The notes: a model not told the origin generated them from the letters alone. DNA of 5,723 nt from Dehalococcoidia bacterium (GCA_030616265.1 JAUWXS010000049.1:1-5723); one strand, 5' to 3'; shown: positions 1-5,495, numbered from the stretch's first letter. Numbers and translations are program-made.

Positions 1-218
1 CGGCTCTGAAGCAGGGGATGTAAGGCTTCAGTGCCTCTGGACAGGGCCGCCAGGTCGGCAAGCACCTGAGTAATTTTATCAGAATACGGGCGCCCTGCCA
101 AGCCGCGTTCCTGCGCCCGTTTCATCTTCAGGGTGGCAATCATCTCCATGGCCCGCGTAATCTTGGCCGTGGACTGAATGCCCTTTATTCTGCGACGTAT
201 TAGACGAATATTAGCCAA
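1..218 (-). CDS. atpG: ATP synthase F1 gamma subunit, N-terminal part (cut by window edge)
   Basis: Gamma forms the rotating central stalk of F1, coupling c-ring rotation to catalysis in the alpha/beta hexamer. Only the first 72 codons plus two bases are present. The N-terminus reads MANIRLIRRRIKGIQSTAKI, followed by TRAMEMIATLKM, which is the conserved gamma N-terminal helix (family pattern: RRRIxSIxxTxKITxAMxMVA). The start is a TTG codon at 218-216. An in-frame TAA lies two codons upstream and the next Met is residue 24, inside the conserved helix, so TTG is the only sensible start. A modest purine-rich ribosome site (GGGAG, then GTGGGG) lies about 8-13 bases upstream. The gene follows atpA in the usual order, but after a 167-bp gap filled with repeats instead of the roughly 20 bp seen between other genes here. 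The product identity is secure. Confidence 0.95.
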   Translation of the reverse strand, partial: MANIRLIRRRIKGIQSTAKITRAMEMIATLKMKRAQERGLAGRPYSDKITQVLADLAALSRGTEALHPLLQS

Positions 219-263
219 TTTTTAGAACCCCACTCCCTGTGTCTCCCTCTCCTATTTTCTATC

Positions 264-327
264 TTGTCATTGCGAGTCCCTCGGCTTAAATTATATTGTC
301 ATTGCGAGGAGTCCCTCGGCTTAAATT
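264..327. repeat. Two tandem truncated copies of the GTCATTGCGAG dispersed repeat
   Basis: Two direct copies of TTGTCATTGCGAG..TCCCTCGGCTTAAATT start at 264 and 296. The first lacks three bases (GGA) found in the second. Each keeps only the left half of the full element seen at 332-376, joined to an AT-rich TTAAATT(A/C)TA spacer. They lie between atpA and atpG, so they would be carried in the operon mRNA. Confidence 0.85.
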
Positions 328-331
328 CTAT

Positions 332-376
332 TGTCATTGCGAGGAGTCCTTCGCAGAAGGACGACGAAGCAATCTC
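332..376. repeat. Full-length palindromic dispersed repeat unit (GTCATTGCGAGG...GAAGCAATCTC)
   Basis: The unit has an outer inverted repeat, ATTGC (336-340) with GCAAT (369-373), and an inner perfect 7-bp stem, GTCCTTC (346-352) with GAAGGAC (356-362), around a GCA loop. A related copy lies at 5496-5542 at the other end of the window. I recognise this style of repeat as a common dispersed element in many environmental bacterial genomes, including Chloroflexota. No transposase is present, so it resembles a REP- or MITE-like non-autonomous element. It ends 9 bp from the atpA stop codon. There is no U-run after the hairpin on either strand, so it is not a classical terminator. Confidence 0.85.
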
Positions 377-385
377 AATCTTTAT

Positions 386-1909
386 CTACCTCACCCCCTG
401 TAAGCTCATCCCCTTCTTAAACTCAGGGATGGCTTTCTTCAGTGCCTCCTCGGTCTTGTCTGTTATCTCTTTTTCCTCAGCAATCTTTTTGCCTATCTCG
501 GGGTGATTTGCCTCCATAAAGCGGTGGAAGTTAGCCTCAAAGGTGGTGATTTTATCCACGGGCACATCATCGAGGTGACCGTTGATGGCGGCATACAAAA
601 TCATGACCTGCTTCTCCAGCGACATGGGGACATACTGGACCTGCTTTAAGACCTCGGTGATGCGCTGCCCGCGATCAAGCTGCGCCCGCGTCGCCTTGTC
701 CAGCTCGGTGGTGCCGAATTGGGCAAAGGCAGCCAGCTCGCGGTACTGGACCAGCTCCAGCCTGAGTTTGCCCGCCACCTGCTTCATGGCCTTGGTCTGG
801 GCGGCGCTGCCAACACGGGATACCGAAAGGCCCACATTCAGCGCCGGCCTGATACCAGCGTTAAAGAGGTCGGTTTCCAGATACATCTGGCCGTCGGTAA
901 TGGAGATGACATTGGTCGGAATGTAGGCGGACATATCGCCGGCCTGCGTTTCGATAATTGGCAGCGCGGTTAGAGAGCCGCCGCCGTATTCCGGGGCGTA
1001 TTTAGCCGCCCTCTCCAGCAGGCGGCTGTGCAGGTAGAAAACATCGCCGGGATAAGCCTCCCGTCCCGGGGGGCGGCGCAGCAGCAGCGAAAGCTGCCGA
1101 TAGGCCCAGCCGTGCTTGGAAAGGTCGTCATAGATAATCAGGGCGTCTTTCCCCCGCTCCATAAACTCCTCGCCCATAGCGCAGCCGGCATAAGGGGCCA
1201 GATACTGCATAGCCGCCGAGTCGGAGGCGTTAGCCGCCACCACAATGGTATGCTTCATGGCCCCGTGCTCCTCTAATGTTGCCACTACCCGCGCCACCTT
1301 GGACGCCTTCTGCCCGATAGCGACGTAGATGCATATCAAATCGCCACCCTTCTGATTGATGATGGCATCCAGGGTAATAGCCGTCTTACCCGTCGAGCGG
1401 TCGCCGATAATAAGCTCGCGCTGTCCTCTACCCAAAGGAATCAGGCTGTCGATGGCTTTAATACCGGTCTGCACCGGTGTGTCCACCGACTTACGGCGGG
1501 TAACATTGGGCGCCACCTTCTCCATGGGCAGGGTCTTCTTAGTCTTGATAGGCCCCTTGCCATCGAGGGGATTGCCCAGGGAATCGACCACCCGCCCGAT
1601 AAGGGCTTCACCCACCGGCACCTCGGCGATACGCCCCGTGCAGCGCACCTCGTCTCCCTCTTTAATCCCGGTATAATCGCCCAGTATAATAGCAGCCACG
1701 CTATCTTCTTCCAGGTTCAGGGCGATGCCCATAATATCGTGGGGAAACTGCAGCAACTCGTTATACTTGGCCGCCGCCAGCCCGTGAATGCGGGCGATGC
1801 CATCGCCGATCTCGATCACGGTGCCGACATCGACCATGGTCACCGGTGCCCCGAACTGCTCAATCTGCTGTTTGATAACCGAAACAATGTCCTGCCCTCT
1901 TATGGTCAC
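386..1909 (-). CDS. atpA: ATP synthase F1 alpha subunit
   Basis: Alpha is the non-catalytic nucleotide-binding subunit of the alpha3beta3 head of F1, on the cytoplasmic face of the membrane. At 507 residues it has the usual family length. The N-terminal beta-barrel domain (about 25-95) is followed by the nucleotide-binding domain. The P-loop is GDRSTGKT at 169-176 and the Walker B strand is ALIIYDD at 256-262. The signature PALNVGLSVSRVGSAAQ at 355-371 carries the arginine finger R365, and a helical C-terminal domain follows. Two local variants stand out: Ser172 where most alphas have Gln (GDRQTGKT), and KHGWAYRQ after Walker B where KQAVAYRQ is common. The start is GTG, set by AAGGAGGT at 1924-1917 with 7-base spacing. 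The gene lies 20 bp after atpH. Its TAG stop lies next to the repeat at 332-376. Confidence 0.99.
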   Translation of the reverse strand: MTIRGQDIVSVIKQQIEQFGAPVTMVDVGTVIEIGDGIARIHGLAAAKYNELLQFPHDIMGIALNLEEDSVAAIILGDYTGIKEGDEVRCTGRIAEVPVGEALIGRVVDSLGNPLDGKGPIKTKKTLPMEKVAPNVTRRKSVDTPVQTGIKAIDSLIPLGRGQRELIIGDRSTGKTAITLDAIINQKGGDLICIYVAIGQKASKVARVVATLEEHGAMKHTIVVAANASDSAAMQYLAPYAGCAMGEEFMERGKDALIIYDDLSKHGWAYRQLSLLLRRPPGREAYPGDVFYLHSRLLERAAKYAPEYGGGSLTALPIIETQAGDMSAYIPTNVISITDGQMYLETDLFNAGIRPALNVGLSVSRVGSAAQTKAMKQVAGKLRLELVQYRELAAFAQFGTTELDKATRAQLDRGQRITEVLKQVQYVPMSLEKQVMILYAAINGHLDDVPVDKITTFEANFHRFMEANHPEIGKKIAEEKEITDKTEEALKKAIPEFKKGMSLQGVR

Positions 1910-1916
1910 TTAAGCC

Positions 1917-1924
1917 ACCTCCTT
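1917..1924 (-). promoter_or_regulatory. Strong Shine-Dalgarno site fixing the atpA GTG start
   Basis: AAGGAGGT matches the anti-Shine-Dalgarno sequence fully and ends 7 bases before GTG at 1909-1907. It sits wholly inside the 20-bp gap after atpH, which supports independent high-level initiation of alpha, needed in three copies per complex. Confidence 0.85.
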
Positions 1925-1929
1925 CTTCT

Positions 1930-2472
1930 TCACTTTACTCCGCCACCGGCTAATTCTTTCTTTAATGCCATCAGCCGGCTATTGGTGCTGCCGTCGAGCA
2001 ACTTGCCGCCGACCCTGGCTATCATCCCCCCAATCAGGCTGGGGTCCACACTGGATTTAAGCACCACCTTCTTACCCACCACCTTCCCCAGGTGCTCTTC
2101 CAGCTTTTGTCTTTCTTGAGCGTCAAGGGGAACGGCGGTAATAACCTCGGCCTGCTCTATGCCGCGATAGCTGTCCAACAAGCGCTGATACTCTTCGGCA
2201 ATATCGCCCACCATGCTCAAACCGCCCCTGGTCGCCAGCAGGTAAACCAGATTCAGCGCCAGCGGGTTTATATCACCCAGCAGCTTGGAGAGAATCTTGG
2301 CCTTTTTCTCAAAACTGACCTTAGGATTCTCCACCAGAGCGATAAAGGCAGCATCCTGACCCAGCTGAGCAATCTTCTTCAGGTCGGATTGCCACCTGTC
2401 CAGCTCTTTTCTCTCCAGGGCAATACTAAACACTGCCTGGGAATAGCGCCTGGCATAAACTCTTCTCGCCAC
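1930..2472 (-). CDS. atpH: ATP synthase delta subunit (OSCP-like)
   Basis: Delta sits on top of F1 and ties the alpha3beta3 head to the peripheral stalk made of b subunits. The 180-residue length is typical. The N-terminal domain begins MARRVYARRYSQAVFSIALE, matching the family's RRYAxALFxxA helix. The C-terminal signature DPSLIGGMIARVGGKLLDGS at 143-162 matches the OSCP/delta pattern that contacts subunit b. The start is GTG at 2472-2470, with GGGAG five bases upstream, and the conserved N-terminal helix begins immediately, so no other start fits. The gene is 21 bp downstream of atpF and 20 bp upstream of atpA. Delta is one of the least conserved F1 subunits, but position and both signatures leave little doubt. 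Confidence 0.97.
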   Translation of the reverse strand: MARRVYARRYSQAVFSIALERKELDRWQSDLKKIAQLGQDAAFIALVENPKVSFEKKAKILSKLLGDINPLALNLVYLLATRGGLSMVGDIAEEYQRLLDSYRGIEQAEVITAVPLDAQERQKLEEHLGKVVGKKVVLKSSVDPSLIGGMIARVGGKLLDGSTNSRLMALKKELAGGGVK

Positions 2473-2493
2473 GTTGACTCCCTAAATAACCGA

Positions 2494-3003
2494 TTATTCC
2501 TTCTTCAGGGTAGGGGCTTCTTCCAGCACCTTATCGATAATCTGGCGGTGGGCTTTCTTATCCAGAGAGCGGTCGATCACCTTCCCCGCCGCCATTACCG
2601 TCAGGTCGGCGAACTCCTTACGCAGCTCACCGACAGCCTCGTTGCGCTCCTGCCGAATCTCAGCCCGTGCCCTGCTGATAAGGGTTTCGGCTTCCTGCCG
2701 GGCTTTCTCCTGCGCCTCTTTCCTGGCCTCTTCCCCGGTTCGCATCGCCCGGGCGATTACCTCTTCCCCTTCCCTACCAGCGCCTTCAATTCGCTTGGCC
2801 GCCTCTTCCTCAGCACGCTCCGCCTGCTGCTTGATAAACTCCGTCTGCTCCATGCTTTCCTTGACTCGGCGCGAGCGCTCGTCGAGCATCCGCATAATGG
2901 GCTTATAAGCCACCAGATAGAGCAGCCCGAAAAGGATGCCGACATTGATAAGCTGCGCCAGCAACGTTGGCATATTTATGCCCAGACTTTCCAGTCCTCC
3001 CAT
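2494..3003 (-). CDS. atpF: ATP synthase F0 b subunit
   Basis: Subunit b forms the peripheral stalk, anchored in the membrane beside subunit a and reaching up to delta. The 169-residue protein has a single membrane helix at about 13-33, followed by the conserved YKPIMRMLDERSRRV (33-47). A long, highly charged Ala/Glu/Arg-rich coiled coil runs to about residue 130, and the C-terminal delta-binding part includes MAAGKVIDRSLD. The ATG start at 3003 is preceded by AGGGGGTG within normal spacing. Only one b gene is seen, with no b' paralogue, implying a homodimeric stalk. It is separated from atpE by 227 bp, much more than other junctions. That gap contains a small membrane-protein ORF and two stem-loops. 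Confidence 0.98.
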   Translation of the reverse strand: MGGLESLGINMPTLLAQLINVGILFGLLYLVAYKPIMRMLDERSRRVKESMEQTEFIKQQAERAEEEAAKRIEGAGREGEEVIARAMRTGEEARKEAQEKARQEAETLISRARAEIRQERNEAVGELRKEFADLTVMAAGKVIDRSLDKKAHRQIIDKVLEEAPTLKKE

Positions 3004-3035
3004 TTTTCACCCCCTCTGGTTACAAAACTGACTGA

Positions 3036-3060
3036 CTCTGCCGACAAAGTGTATGCAGAG
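3036..3060 (-). other. Stem-loop in the atpF leader region
   Basis: A perfect 6-bp inverted repeat, CTCTGC (3036-3041) with GCAGAG (3055-3060), encloses a 13-base loop, 33 bases upstream of atpF. It lacks a following U-run and so is unlikely to be a terminator. It may influence RNA processing or stability, which is inference only. Confidence 0.45.
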
Positions 3061-3080
3061 GCCAAGTTCAACCGGGACGG

Positions 3081-3099
3081 AAACCCACCGTCAGGGTTT
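3081..3099 (-). other. Stem-loop overlapping the small ORF stop codon
   Basis: A perfect 6-bp inverted repeat, AAACCC (3081-3086) with GGGTTT (3094-3099), closes a 7-base loop. Its 5' arm on the transcript includes the last two bases of the small ORF's TAA. No U-run follows, so it looks more like a processing or stability element protecting the upstream atpZ-atpB-atpE-small ORF message than a terminator. Confidence 0.5.
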
Positions 3100-3208
3100 A
3101 CAGAATCGTAAACACTGCCAGCAGCACTAGACCGGCTACAACTAAGGCTCCCGCCACCACGGCGGCAATAATCATGCCTACAAACGAAGGTAATCCATCT
3201 TGTTCCAT
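3098..3208 (-). CDS. Predicted 36-residue single-helix membrane protein between atpE and atpF
   Basis: I do not recognise this protein. The ORF runs from ATG (3208-3206) to TAA (3100-3098). It is preceded by AGGAG at 3219-3215 with 6-base spacing, as good as the sites of its neighbours. It begins MEQDGLPSFVGMIIAAVVAG. Residues 8-36 are almost wholly hydrophobic (Ala, Val, Leu, Ile, with Gly) and would form one transmembrane helix with small-residue positions suited to helix packing. The only charged residues are E2 and D4, which by charge rules favours an outside N-terminus. It starts 22 bp after the atpE stop and ends 94 bp before atpF, so it should be cotranscribed and cotranslated with F0 subunits. 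A role as an accessory F0 or assembly protein is inference from position. It does not resemble subunits b or c. It could also be a non-functional remnant. Confidence 0.65.
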   Translation of the reverse strand: MEQDGLPSFVGMIIAAVVAGALVVAGLVLLAVFTIL

Positions 3209-3230
3209 CGTCAACTCCTAACTAAATATC

Positions 3231-3461
3231 CTAGACAATCATAGCCAGGATGATAGCCACAATCAGCACATAAATGCCGATTGCCTCAGCCAGGCCGGCC
3301 ACCAGAATCATGTTAGTGAAAATGGGGCCCCTCGCCTCGGGATTACGGGCTATCCCCTGCAAAGCAGAATAGCCAATAAGCCCCAGGGCCAGTCCCGGCC
3401 CCAACATCCCCAACCCCACCGCCAGGCCTATCGCCAGCATCTTCATAGCTTCAGGATCCAT
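3231..3461 (-). CDS. atpE: ATP synthase F0 c subunit (proteolipid ring)
   Basis: Subunit c forms the membrane rotor ring. The 76-residue product is a two-helix hairpin. Helix 1 has the glycine-rich stretch GLAVGLGMLGPGLALG (12-27), the polar loop is ARNPEARG (38-45), and helix 2 has the ion-binding carboxylate E59 in GLAEAIGIY. Sodium-type rings carry a Gln in helix 1 and Ser/Thr after the Glu. Here these positions are Leu, Ala and Ile, so proton coupling is inferred. ATG at 3461-3459 is chosen because GGAGG at 3475-3471 lies 9 bases away. An in-frame TTG at 3467 would leave only 3 bases and add just two residues. The ribosome site is strong, as expected for the most abundant subunit. It lies 20 bp after atpB. 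Confidence 0.97.
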   Translation of the reverse strand: MDPEAMKMLAIGLAVGLGMLGPGLALGLIGYSALQGIARNPEARGPIFTNMILVAGLAEAIGIYVLIVAIILAMIV

Positions 3462-3470
3462 GCTCAAAAA

Positions 3471-3478
3471 CCTCCTTT
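3471..3478 (-). promoter_or_regulatory. Shine-Dalgarno site that decides the atpE start
   Basis: AAAGGAGG lies in the 20-bp atpB-atpE gap. Spacing from GGAGG is 9 bases to ATG (3461) but only 3 to the in-frame TTG (3467), favouring ATG. Confidence 0.75.
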
Positions 3479-3481
3479 AGT

Positions 3482-4444
3482 TTATTGTACTTCTTCTTCG
3501 TGTGATTCCACCGCCAGGGTGAGGAAAATAAGGGTCAAACCGCCGAAGATAATGGCCTGTATAAAGCCGATAAGCAGCTCGAGCCCGTAAAACGGTATGG
3601 CGAACAACCAGGGGACAAGGAAGGCGGTGACCAGAAGTAGTATCTCGCCCGCCGTCATATTGCCGAAAAGTCGGAAGGTAAGGCTGATGATGCGGATAAA
3701 CTCGCTCAAACCCTCCAGAAGACCGGCAAAAGCGGTCATCACCCCGGTGACCAGCCCCGAGGCACCCGCCCTGAGCTTGCCGGTGAATATCTGGCGCAAA
3801 CCTTTGAAGAACTCCCTGAAATTAAGGAACTTGCCGATGTAGCGGATACCCAGCGTCCGCAGCCCGTAGAACTCGACAAAGACAAAAGAGGTCAGCGCCA
3901 GCGCCAGTGGCATATTGATATCGGTATTGGCGGCTCTAATCAGGTGCACCTCCCCCTCGGCGGTATGGGCGGTGATTGAGCCGAAGCCGGGGAGTAGTGC
4001 CAGCCAGGCGTTAAAGCCGACGAAGAGAAAGATGGTCGCCACCAGCGGGAAGAAACGCCGCCCGTTGACCTCGCCGGCAACGCTGACGCAGAGGTCATAG
4101 AGCCAGCCGATTAAGAACTCAAAGGCAGCCTGCAACCGCCCCGGAACCAGCTTCATGCGGCGGGTGATGATGTAGGAAACCCCCACCAGGAAGATAATGG
4201 TAATCCAGGCGCCGATAACGCTGTTGGTAATGGGAAAACCGAAGATGTGGAAGACCGCCTCAGCCGGCAGCTGAGGGTCGGGGCGGTCAACGCTAAGGGC
4301 GGTAAGCCTGCTGGGTAGTTCCAGACCGAGCATACTCTGCCCCAAAGGACCGATAACGAAACCCACTACAAGGAGAACCAGGAAAACGACCAGAAGCCCG
4401 ATGACGAGCGGGAAGGAACAGCCCAGGCAGCCCCGCTTAGCCAC
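3482..4444 (-). CDS. atpB: ATP synthase F0 a subunit
   Basis: Subunit a is the membrane stator that provides the proton half-channels against the c ring. At 320 residues it is longer than the E. coli protein (about 270), mainly because of an extra hydrophobic N-terminal segment (about 11-36, after MAKRGCLGCS) and a loop around 200-230. The essential arginine is R258 in LTFRLFGNMTAGE. Helix 6 carries Q296 in GFIQAIIFGGLTLIFL, matching the conserved Gln of the family. GFNAWLALLPGFGSI at 143-157 is also typical. The GTG start at 4444-4442 overlaps the atpZ stop by one base (TAGTG), and GGGAG lies 8 bases upstream, so translational coupling is likely. The two N-terminal cysteines (C6, C9) form CLGC, which I recall from Dehalococcoidia homologues. 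Confidence 0.98.
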   Translation of the reverse strand: MAKRGCLGCSFPLVIGLLVVFLVLLVVGFVIGPLGQSMLGLELPSRLTALSVDRPDPQLPAEAVFHIFGFPITNSVIGAWITIIFLVGVSYIITRRMKLVPGRLQAAFEFLIGWLYDLCVSVAGEVNGRRFFPLVATIFLFVGFNAWLALLPGFGSITAHTAEGEVHLIRAANTDINMPLALALTSFVFVEFYGLRTLGIRYIGKFLNFREFFKGLRQIFTGKLRAGASGLVTGVMTAFAGLLEGLSEFIRIISLTFRLFGNMTAGEILLLVTAFLVPWLFAIPFYGLELLIGFIQAIIFGGLTLIFLTLAVESHEEEVQ

Positions 4445-4668
4445 TAGCTGTTCTCCCTGTCTCGCTTATTACGTATGAGAGGCAATAACATACGATAGAC
4501 GCCATAGAAAGCCACAATCAGACCGAAAATTAAGCCCAAAATCACCAGGATAGGCTTGGTTCCAAACTTGTTATCCAGCCAGAGACCGCCGACCACACCG
4601 CCCAAAATCGAGATACCAACGAACCACCCCACCCCGATGAATCTTAGCGCCGCTGTCCACCTTCTCAT
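4444..4668 (-). CDS. atpZ: AtpZ/AtpI-family membrane protein of the ATP synthase operon
   Basis: This 74-residue protein has two predicted membrane helices, about 9-30 and 39-63. The junction GGLWLDNKFGTKPILVILGLIFG matches the AtpZ/AtpI family (Pfam ATPase_gene1), whose members lead many atp operons. They are linked to c-ring assembly or, in some bacteria, divalent-cation transport. The C-terminus is basic and charged (RNKRDRENS), likely cytoplasmic. It is the first gene of the atp operon, and its stop overlaps the atpB start. The ATG start at 4668 has no usable Shine-Dalgarno site (only AGGG one base away). A good promoter predicts a start of transcription about three bases upstream, so translation may be leaderless. 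The family is sure. The choice between the names atpZ and atpI is conventional. Confidence 0.85.
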   Translation of the reverse strand: MRRWTAALRFIGVGWFVGISILGGVVGGLWLDNKFGTKPILVILGLIFGLIVAFYGVYRMLLPLIRNKRDRENS

Positions 4669-4677
4669 GCCCTGAGC

Positions 4678-4706
4678 AGCATATCAAATCTGCTCTAGTT
4701 GGTCAA
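4678..4706 (-). promoter_or_regulatory. Predicted sigma-A promoter of the atp operon
   Basis: The -35 box is TTGACC (4706-4701) and the -10 box is TATGCT (4683-4678), with a 17-base spacer. A TG dinucleotide one base before the -10 (TGATATGCT) makes it an extended -10. Transcription should start near 4671, leaving about three untranslated bases before the atpZ ATG. It sits directly downstream of the bfn terminator. Confidence 0.6.
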
Positions 4707-4724
4707 GCTCAGCCTCTGGTCGCC

Positions 4725-4756
4725 AAAAAGCCCTAGTTCTTTGGGTTCTAGGGCTT
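4725..4756 (-). terminator. Rho-independent terminator after bfn
   Basis: A perfect 9-bp stem, AAGCCCTAG with CTAGGGCTT (arms 4748-4756 and 4728-4736), encloses an 11-base loop. On the minus strand it is followed by a run of five T (4729-4725). It ends bfn transcription just before the atp promoter, so the two units are separately transcribed. Confidence 0.85.
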
Positions 4757-4797
4757 GTTATTAGCCAGACTACCGATTGCTTATTTCCAACTTGAGC

Positions 4798-4820
4798 GGT
4801 GCGGTTAAACCACCCGCACC
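4798..4820 (-). other. GC-rich stem-loop in the bfn 3' untranslated region
   Basis: A perfect 7-bp stem, GGTGCGG (4798-4804) with CCGCACC (4814-4820), has a 9-base loop, 26 bases after the bfn stop. There is no U-run, so it is probably an mRNA 3'-end stability structure upstream of the true terminator. Confidence 0.5.
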
Positions 4821-4846
4821 ACCGAATTTATCCAATGCCGCCCCGG

Positions 4847-5392
4847 TTAAGACTTATGCTTATCAATGTCCTCTAAATCAAGGGTATTAATGAAATCATA
4901 GAAGGCGGACATCTTCTTTATCTCTTCCTCGCTGGGCTTCTTGCCCCCCGCCCCACGCCCTTCCCCCTCCTGTAGAGGCTTGCCCGTCTCCTTATCCAGC
5001 AGGATGCCGGCTTTATCCAGGACTGACTCTTCAACATAGATAGTCGCATCCGCCCTCACCGCCAGGGCCAGGGCATCGCTGGGGCGAGAGTCAACCTCCA
5101 TCTTCCCCCCATCCACACTAAGCACAATCTTGGCATAAAAGGTGTCGTTCTTAAGCTCGCTGACAATGATAGAGCTGATAGTAGCCCCCAGGGCATCAAT
5201 GACCGAGCGCAGCAAGTCGTGGGTCAGGGGGCGGGGTACGGTAACATCCTGAAGCTTTACGGCTATGGCGTCGGCCTCGGCGGGGCCAATCCAGATGGGT
5301 AGATATCGGTCTGACTCCTTCTCTTTCAGAATCACTACCCGTTGATAGTTCATCAGGCTGACCCTGATACTATCAATAAGCATCTCTATCAT
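4847..5392 (-). CDS. Bifunctional nuclease family protein (BFN, DUF151)
   Basis: This 181-residue protein belongs to the BFN/DUF151 family (Pfam DNase-RNase), whose plant founder has DNase and RNase activity. The role of bacterial members is poorly defined. Family blocks are visible in order: LPIWIGPAEADAIA (31-44), RPLTHDLL (54-61), NDTFYAKI (82-89), DSRPSDALALAVR (101-113) and IYVEESVLDKAGI (118-130). A Gly-rich linker (about 142-151) leads to a charged C-terminal helix. There is no UVR domain, which some relatives carry at the end. The ATG start is fixed by AGGAGGT at 5406-5400 with 7-base spacing. The gene has its own promoter and terminator, so it is a neighbour of the atp operon, not part of it. 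Confidence 0.93.
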   Translation of the reverse strand: MIEMLIDSIRVSLMNYQRVVILKEKESDRYLPIWIGPAEADAIAVKLQDVTVPRPLTHDLLRSVIDALGATISSIIVSELKNDTFYAKIVLSVDGGKMEVDSRPSDALALAVRADATIYVEESVLDKAGILLDKETGKPLQEGEGRGAGGKKPSEEEIKKMSAFYDFINTLDLEDIDKHKS

Positions 5393-5425
5393 AAGCCGAA
5401 CCTCCTCAATCTCGCCAGCATCTAA

Positions 5426-5454
5426 ATTTTACTCCACCGCACACCCACTGTCAA
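5426..5454 (-). promoter_or_regulatory. Near-consensus sigma-A promoter of bfn
   Basis: The -35 box is TTGACA (5454-5449, perfect) and the -10 box is TAAAAT (5431-5426, five of six), with a 17-base spacer. The predicted start near 5419 gives a leader of about 27 bases containing the AGGAGGT ribosome site. Confidence 0.8.
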
Positions 5455-5495
5455 CAAACAAGTGGCTGTACCCGAGCCGCTCTACCCCTACAATC

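Noticed and set aside
290..295. Perfect TATAAT on the minus strand within the truncated repeat copies, as a promoter for atpG
   Set aside because: No -35 match at 16-18 bases upstream and no extended TG. The hexamer arises from the AT-rich repeat spacer. A weak promoter cannot be excluded.
264..376. CRISPR array
   Set aside because: The units are unequal, degenerate, spaced 32-35 bp apart with no unique spacers, and also occur singly elsewhere in the window.
264..506. Plus-strand open frame of 80 codons starting inside the repeats
   Set aside because: It reads through repeat copies and then antisense to the end of atpA. It has no ribosome site or recognisable protein.
2757..2945. Minus-strand 62-codon frame inside atpF in another frame
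   Set aside because: It is fully nested in atpF out of frame, low-complexity Ser/Arg-rich, and clearly a shadow.
2092..3111. Long plus-strand open frame (339 codons) opposite atpH and atpF
   Set aside because: It lies antisense to two clearly recognised genes, shows no family motif, and is best explained by codon bias leaving the opposite frame open.
3465..3467. TTG start for atpE adding two residues
   Set aside because: It leaves only 3 bases after GGAGG, while the ATG six bases downstream has 9-base spacing and gives the usual c-subunit N-terminus.
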